From Armigeres subalbatus (taxonomy: Eukaryota; Arthropoda; Insecta; Diptera; Culicidae): 64,000 nt of DNA. The translations under genes were made by a program, and so were the position numbers. The DNA lies in the NCBI RefSeq assembly GCF_024139115.2, contig NW_026943260.1, positions 1 through 64,000 on the forward strand. The letters are read 5' to 3'. The notes below the pieces were generated by a model. The model saw only the letters and a program-made list of their open reading frames with translations. It ran no database searches and was not told where the DNA came from. Shown here one piece after another: positions 57,696 through 64,000 of this stretch (position 1 is the stretch's first letter; every line of letters starts with the position of its first letter).

Positions 57696-57777
57696 AAACT
57701 TGTGTACAGCAGGAACTACGTCCAAGGGCTTGACGATCCCTCCCCAGGCCATCTGCGAGTTGTGGCGCCTGCCTAAG

Positions 57778-57914
57778 GTGCCCGCCAGAGTAAACGCGAT
57801 GAGCGATGCGACGCGACGCGACTCACGTAAAAGAATAACAACCATTATCAACAGGCTGTCAAATTGCACTGTCGCGTCGCGTCGCATCGCACGTCGCGTC
57901 TACTCTGGCTTCGC
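57778..57914. mobile_element. GC-rich foldback element inside copy D
   Basis: A 137-bp hairpin with arms ccagagtaaacgcga and tcgcgtctactctgg and inner gcgacgcgacgcgac/gtcgcgtcgcgtcgc. cctaag flanks both sides (57772-57777, 57915-57920). The other RTE copies have the uninterrupted site (gcctaggatgtgg). Confidence 0.8.
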
Positions 57915-58050
57915 CCTAAGATGTGATGGGGTTTGACAGTGGGCCCTGTTAAACCTCTATAAAAAGCTGCATGTAACCGCAAGTAGGCTCCGCCAAAGTG
58001 ACATAGAATATAATACAACTCGATACAATCGGCAACGACCTGGGCGACGA

Positions 58051-60876
58051 ATGAAGGATCACGATTGGAAGCTTGGAACATGGAACTGCAAGTCGTTACA
58101 CTTCGCAGGTTGCGACAGGATAATCTACGATGAATTACATCCCCGCAACTTCGATGTCGTAGCGCTGCAGGAAATCTGCTGGACAGGACAGAAAGTGTGG
58201 AAAAGCGGGCATCGAGCGGCTACCTTCTACCAAAGCTGTGGCACCATCAACGAGTTGGGAACCGGCTTCGTAGTGCTGGGAAAGATGCGCCAACGCGTGA
58301 TTGGGTGGCAGCCAATCAACGCAAGGATGTGCAAGCTGAGGATAAAAGGCCGTTTCTTCAACTATAGCATCATCAACGTGCACTGCCCACACGAAGGGAG
58401 ATCCGACGACGAGAAAGAAGCGTTCTATGCGCAGCTGGAGCAGACATACGATGGATGCCCACTGCCGGACGTCAAAATCGTCATCGGTGACATGAACGCT
58501 CAGGTAGGAAGGGAGGAAATGTATAGACCGGTCATCGGACCGGATAGTCTGCATACCGTATCGAACGACAACGGCCAACGATGCATAAACTTTGCAGCCT
58601 CCCGCGGAATGGTAGTCCGAAGCACTTTCTTCCCCTGCAAGAATATCCACATGGAAATCATCTAATCAAGAAACGGAAAACCAAATCGACCACGTTCTAA
58701 TCGACGGAAAATTCTTCTCCGACATCACGAACGTACGCACTTACCGCAATGCGAATATTGAATCCGACCACTACCTTGTTGCAGTATGTCTGCGCTCAAA
58801 ACTCTCGACGGTGTATAACACGCGTCGGAGTCGTCCGCCGTGGCTAAACATTGGAAGGCTGCAAGACGGTAGACTAGCCCAAGACTACGCGCAGCAGCTG
58901 GAAGTCATTGAAAGCACCGCAACCGCTGCGGTGGCTCCGAATCAGAGAAACGACTGGTATGACGGCGAATGTGAGCAGTTAGTTGAGGAGAAGAATGCAG
59001 CATGGGCGAGATTGCTGCAACACCGCACTAGGGCGAACGAGGCACGATACAAACGGACGCAGAACAGACAAAATTCGATTTTCCGGAGGAAAAAGCGCCA
59101 GCAGGAAGATTGAGACCGTGAAGAGACGGAGGAACTGTACCGCGGTAATTAGGCACGAAAGTTCTATGAGAAGTTGAACCGTTCACGTAAGGGCCACGTG
59201 CCACAGCCCGATATGGGTAAGGACATAAACGGGAACCTTCTTGCAAACGAGCGTGAGGTGATCCAAAGGTGGCGGCAGCACTACGAAGAGCACCTGAACG
59301 GCCATATGGCAGACAACGGTGGCGGTATGGTAATGAACTTAGGAGCACGCGCGCAGGACATGCGACTTCCGGTTGCGAATCTCCAGAAAATCCAGGAGGA
59401 GACCGGCCGGCTGAAAAACAACAAAGCTCCTGGAGTTGACCAACTACCAGGAGAGCTGTTTAAACACGGTGGTGAAGCACTGGGTGACTACCAAGGTTTG
59501 GGAGGATGAGGTTCTGCCGCAGGAGTGGATGGAAGGTGTCGTGTGTCCCATCTACAAAATGGCCGATAAGCTGGATTGTAGCAACTACCGCGCAATCACA
59601 TTGCTGAACGCCGCCTACAAAGTTTATGCCGCCGACTAACACCAATTTCAAGAGAGTTCGTGGGGCAGTACTAGGCGGGATTTATAGGTGAACGCTCTAC
59701 CACAGACCAGGTGTTCACCGTACGTCAGGTATTGCAGAAATGCCGCGAATGTAACGTGCCCACACATCATCTATTTATCGACTTCAAAGCCGCATATGAT
59801 ACAATCGATTGGGACCAGCTATGGCAGCTAATGCACGAAAACGGTTTTCCGGATAAACTGATACGGTTGATCAAGGCGACGATGGATCGGGTGATGTGCG
59901 TAGTTCGAGTTTCAGGGGCATTCTCGAGTCCCTTCGAAACCCGCAGAGGGTTACGGCAAGGTGATGGTCTTTCGTGTCTGCTATTCAACATCGCTTTGGA
60001 AGGGGTAATACGAAGAGCAGGGATTAACACGAGTGGTACAATTTGCAATAATTCCATCCAGCTAGTTGGCTTCGCCGACGACATATCATGGCACGTAACT
60101 TTGAGAGGATGGAGGAAGCCTACATCAGACTGAAAAGCGAAGCTAAACGGATTGGACTAGTCATCAACACGTCCAAGACGAAGTACATGATAGGAAAAGG
60201 CTCAAGAGAGGTCAATGTAAGCCACCCACCACGAGTTTCTATCGGTAGTGACGAAATCGAGGTGGTAGAAGAATTCGTGTACTTGGGCTCACTGGTGACC
60301 GCCGATAACGATACCAGCATAGAAATTCGGAGGCGAATAGTGGCTGGAAATCGTACGTACTTTGGACTCCGTAAGACGCTCCGATCGAATAGAGTTCGCC
60401 GCCGTACCAAACTGACTATCTACAAAACGCTTATAAGCCCGGTAGTTCTCTACGGACACGAGATCTGGACGATGCTCGTGGAGGACCAACGCGCACTGGG
60501 AGTTTTCGAAAGGAAAGTGTTGCGTACCATCTATGGTGGGGTGCAGATGGCGGACGGTACGTGGAGGAGGCTAATAAACCACGAGTTGCATCAGCTGTTG
60601 GGAGAACCATCCATCGTTCACACCGCGAAAATCGGAAAACTGCGGTGGGCCGGGCACGTAGCCAGAATGTCGGACAGTAATCCGGTGAAAATGGTTCTCG
60701 ACAACGATCTGACGGGAACAAGAAGGCGAGGTGCACAGCGGGCAAGGTGGATCGATCAGATGGAGGACGATTTGCGGACCCTCCGCAGACTGCGTGGTTG
60801 GCGAAGTGCAGCCATGGACCGAGCTGAATGGAGAAGACTTTTATGTGAAGCACAGGCCACTCCGGTCTTAGTCTCG
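58051..60876 (+). pseudogene. RTE endonuclease/reverse transcriptase, broken (copy D)
   Basis: Readable blocks in order: endonuclease (58051-58665) ending where a deletion removes the TWRSP motif; linker (58811-59113) with a further deletion; pre-RT (59174-59509, 59436-59639); RT core (59711-60133) with FIDFKAAYD and FADD; RT thumb and tail (60088-60876) with KTKYMIG and RWAGHVARM. At least five frame breaks and several stops. The last frame runs past the element into BEL sequence, which is fortuitous. Older than copies A and C. Confidence 0.85.
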
Positions 60877-61483
60877 AGAGGTGAATGGCACGTGAACCAA
60901 CGCTGGGCGAAAGTATTCGTCGCCAAATAGGCGAATTTCAAGAAAAGGGATATGCTCATAAAATAACAAAGGAGGAAATCACAAATGCTGGCCCACGACG
61001 GATTTGGTATCTTTTCTGGGGACCGTCTGCAACCGAAAGAAACCAGTGAAAGTTGGATTTTGGAATGCCGCCGCGAAATGTGATGGGGTTTCTCTGAGCT
61101 CCGTGCTGCTTTCCGGTCCAGACCTTCTAATACCAAAGCTCAGCGTCATCAGCAAAATTCATTAAGAATTAAAATGCGGAGGAATTTTCTGAGCAATTTC
61201 AAAGGGCTTCGGAGGCGATTCGGAAATACCATTATATTGGAGACTAGAGGTGGTTTCGAGTTACGAAATTGGACTTCGAACTATCAATCCGTTCTGGAAT
61301 ACCTGAGTGTGGTTGGTAAACCAAAGACCAAGAACATTGCGCTACAAGCTCAGTCAGAACGTGTCTTGGGTATGCTGTGGTACACTGAAGAAGATGCTTT
61401 ATGGTTTTCTATGGCGTTTGGCGATGCAATAGCGGCGCTAGCCGGGTACGAGGCCAACGAAACGTCAAGTACTTATACATTAT

Positions 61484-61701
61484 CTGGTTTGAGCTAATCA
61501 CCGTGGATTTCGTTTTGAAATTGATTGGCTTTTTTCGGTGACGATGAAATCAAAAAGGCATTTTTCACGTTACACGTTTCGGCCTACTATTCTTCAGCCA
61601 TCATCAGACGTAATTCCAATAGTAGGCCGAAACGCGTAACGTGAAAAATGCCTTTTTGATTTCATCGTCACAGAAAAAAGCCAATCAATTTCAATTAATT
61701 A
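61484..61701. mobile_element. Hairpin element inserted in the BEL remnant
   Basis: acttatacattat occurs at 61471-61483 and again at 61702-61714, a 13-bp TSD around a 218-bp insert. The insert holds a 180-bp palindrome (61515-61694) with ttgaaattgattgg ends and gtgacgatgaaatcaaaaag arms. It finishes in attaattaa. BEL coding similarity stops and resumes across it. Confidence 0.75.
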
Positions 61702-62654
61702 ACTTATACATTATGACGAGTACATCGACGACCGTGTAAACGAAAGATGGTTGAAGTGGATTGGAATGTTGAAAGACGTAAATGAGTTTCAAATACCGAG
61801 GTGCTATTTTGAGTATGCAAGCACCAATCTGTATGTTAACTTGGAGGCTCATACATTAAGCCAGACGGAACAGTCAAATGTGCTGTTGTATCGGCTAAAA
61901 CGAAGGTCGCGCCACTTAGATATGTCTACATTCCTCGTTTGGAATTAATGGCAGCAGTTTTAGGAATTTAATATTTGTGAGCGAAAACCATTCAATCCGG
62001 AATAATCGCTGTATCTACTGGACGGATTCAGAAGTTTCGTTAGCATGAATGCAGTCAGAACGACGCGTAGGAGAAATTCTCTGTTTGACAAACATTGACA
62101 AATGGAGATATGTTCCAAGTAAACTAAACGGGGCAGACGACGCCACTAAGTGGGGTAATCAACCGAGCCTAGAAGCATCCGGCCGCAGGTTTAGTGGCTC
62201 ACATTTCTTACAACAAACCGAAAGAATGTGGCCCAAGCAAAAAATCCATCTTGAACCCACGGTGAGGATCTTCGAGCATGTTTTCTACATCGAGATGCCT
62301 TCGTTTTCAAGAGGAACTGCATGCAGTTGAGGTTCTGCTCTGGAAACTCGTTCAAACAGAGTGCTTTGGAGATGAGGTGGCGATATTGAAGAATAACAAC
62401 GTGTTAGGTACCGAGTAACGAATGTAAAGAACTCGACAAACCAAACGCTCGAACAACAACGAAGGAGTTCTTCGAGTCAACGGATTTCTGCAACAAAGAA
62501 TTTGGGAACCGATGTCAAATTCACCATAATACTATGAAGGTAGCATTAGGTTACATACCTCATCCTGGGCGATTATCATCGAAAGCTGCTGTACGGAAGC
62601 TTCGAGACAGTAGTCAATGGAATTCGTCAACGTTTTTATAATTCCCGATTGCGT

Positions 62655-62977
62655 ACAACCCGGGCAGAAACTATGAACAGAATAACAAAACATGATATGA
62701 ACTGGATTGATATAAGAGATAAAATAACAGGCAACAAAATAATAAAAAATCACCGAAATATCATTTAAATATCAAGATATGCTATGAACAAACTAATGGT
62801 ACTTGATATTGATCACTTCTAACAAATAGCATAACTTCATCTTCTTATGATATTTTAGTGCAAAATAATGATATTGTCGTTTGATCTTTAATCTCTTATA
62901 TCAATCATGTCCATATCTCATTTTGCTATCTTTTCAACATTTGATATTATTGAGCCTTTTTCGTCTACTAGGGAATT
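62655..62977. mobile_element. Foldback element with CCCGGG ends, copy 2
   Basis: Relative of 34419-34743: left acccgggcagaaac, right gcctttttcgtctactaggg, with inner gatatgaactgg and atcaccgaaatatcat stretches. More diverged, with poorly paired centre. Lies between BEL connection and integrase regions. Confidence 0.65.
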
Positions 62978-63684
62978 GCCCGGTCCGTAGCAAGTCGATG
63001 ACAGTGGTGCAAAGTGTATAAAGGCCGACTAACAGTTCCGTTTATGGGACCTTTGCCAACAGCTCGTTTACATTGGCTTTTCGTCCGTTCAGCTATGTTG
63101 GCATCGACTACTTTGGACCAATTCAAGTAAAGTTAGGGCAATCCAAAAATATGTATTTGCTTGAATACTTGCTTAATATTTAATAAGGGCAGTCCACGCT
63201 GAAGTAGCGCAAGATCTGTCAACTAGGTCCTGCATTACCCGTGTTCGTCGTATCGTTTGCAGACGGGGTGCGCCAATGAACGCAACTTCTCTGGAGCAGA
63301 TTGGGTGTTACGAGATCCGATCCAGCGTATCGAAAAGAACGCAGCAACAATATCTACTAATGCGAAAACAAAGTTGTTGTTTATACCACCGTTAGCTACG
63401 CATAGTTATGGGTGGTTCGTGGGAAAGAATAGTTCGTTCCATCAAGAAGGCAATGGCTGAGTTCCACATGAGCCGAAGCTTGATGATGATGGACTGCACA
63501 GTGCACATGTTAGTCATTGAAGACGAAGCAATTGTTAATTCACGGTCACTTAGATTCCGCAGAACAAGAAGCGCTAACTCCAAATCATTTTTCATGGGAA
63601 ACGCAACAGGAGTAAAATAGCTGGTATTGCAATCTGCAGAATTTATTCACAACTCTTGGGACTTGATTCAACGATGATGAGTCA

Positions 63685-64000
63685 TAAGTAGAACGGAGGA
63701 AGAAAAAGGAAAAAGTAAGAACGAATAAGGAAGAAGGACGAACGAAAAAGGGAGAAGGAAGAAAGTGGATGGAAGAAGAAAAAGAATAAGAAAAAAGGAA
63801 AACGGGAGAAAGAAGGAAGAAACGAAAAAAAAGAAGAAGAAAGAAGGAAGAAGAGGAAAGGTAGAAGGAAGAGGGAAGAATAAAGAATGAAGAAAGAAGA
63901 AGGAAGAAGGAATAAGAAAAAAGGAAGAAGGTAGAAGGAAAAATGAAGGAAGGTAGAAGGAAGATGAAAAAAAAAGGAAGAAAGAAGAAGGAAAAAGGAA
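63685..64000 (+). repeat. Polypurine block (continues past window)
   Basis: gaagaagga-type purine sequence to the window's end, directly after the BEL integrase remnant. Confidence 0.9.

Larger units (their letters stand above)
57696..60876 (+). mobile_element. RTE copy D, plus strand, decayed
   Basis: Begins at gcaggaactacgtccaagg, the family 5' end, and runs to ggtcttagtct, where the 3' tail is missing and BEL-like sequence follows. It contains a 137-bp foldback insertion in its 5' UTR. The TATA-like motif lies at 57958-57965. No TSD is visible, consistent with loss of the 3' tail. Confidence 0.85.
60877..63650 (+). pseudogene. BEL/Pao LTR-retrotransposon Pol, heavily decayed
   Basis: Plus-strand order matches BEL Pol. 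RT start around 60900-61140 (KGYAHKI..EEI, WYLFWGPS, then SLSSVLLSGPDLL) and RT end at 61174-61497 (FELRNWTSN, QSERVLGMLWYTEEDAL). RNase H region at 61710-62000 (IPRCYFEY, then a start of PRLELMAAVLG). Connection region with PSKLNGADDATKW (62100-62160). Integrase at 63030-63640 (a damaged ..VGIDYFGP.. core, GGSWERIVRSIKKAM, NSRSL). Many stops and frameshifts, and internal deletions. No LTR is recognised. Confidence 0.75.

Noticed and set aside
60088..60930. A single 280-codon gene ending at 60930
   Set aside because: The last codons run out of RTE copy D into BEL-derived sequence; the fusion is accidental.

Overview
This is a non-coding, repeat-saturated window from a large animal genome. The clearest clue to the organism is a full-length minus-strand copy of Feilai, the tRNA-related SINE of Aedes mosquitoes, at 51.2-51.5 kb. 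Mosquito-type RTE, I, Jockey, BEL/Pao and gypsy retroelements and many short foldback elements agree with this. I read it as culicine mosquito DNA, most likely Aedes; the species cannot be settled from sequence alone. I found no intact host protein-coding gene. The only host-gene relic I recognise is a broken histone H2B copy at 23.9-24.2 kb that still carries a histone 3' stem-loop.

Layout. 1.4-7.3 kb: a full-length RTE-clade retrotransposon (copy A, intact 1013-residue endonuclease/reverse transcriptase ORF) sits inside an older antisense copy of the same family (copy B); both have target-site duplications (TSDs). 8-16.6 kb: an inverted pair of one dispersed repeat, one member split by a TA-flanked element, plus tRNA-like sequences, a gypsy 3' end with LTR, and palindromic MITEs. 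17.5-20.1 kb: MITE, hairpin minisatellite, and a 1.4 kb insertion with an 11-bp TSD whose ends are inverted GGCCGAA repeats and whose core is polypyrimidine. 20.7-31.6 kb: RTE scraps, the H2B relic, a tandem segmental duplication and RTE copy C. 32.1-36.6 kb: minisatellites, a second inverted GGCCGAA structure, foldback elements, a TIR element with a tRNA-like centre and a satellite. 38.8-42.6 kb: an I-clade element inside a polypurine block. 43.5-44.7 kb: a large foldback element. 47.2-51.5 kb: a BEL scrap, about 125 copies of a heptamer, 2.8 kb of A/T repeat, then Feilai. 52.1-53.0 kb: a 5'-truncated RT tail with TSD. 55.9-63.7 kb: Jockey remnant, RTE copy D and a decayed BEL/Pao element, each with short elements inserted; then another polypurine block.

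The genes do not form a pathway. The history is one of successive insertions, and paralogous copies inside the window give empty sites that fix several insertion boundaries to the base. The best candidate for something poorly described is the inverted-GGCCGAA element family with an expandable polypyrimidine core. Copy A is the only feature that looks capable of making a working protein.
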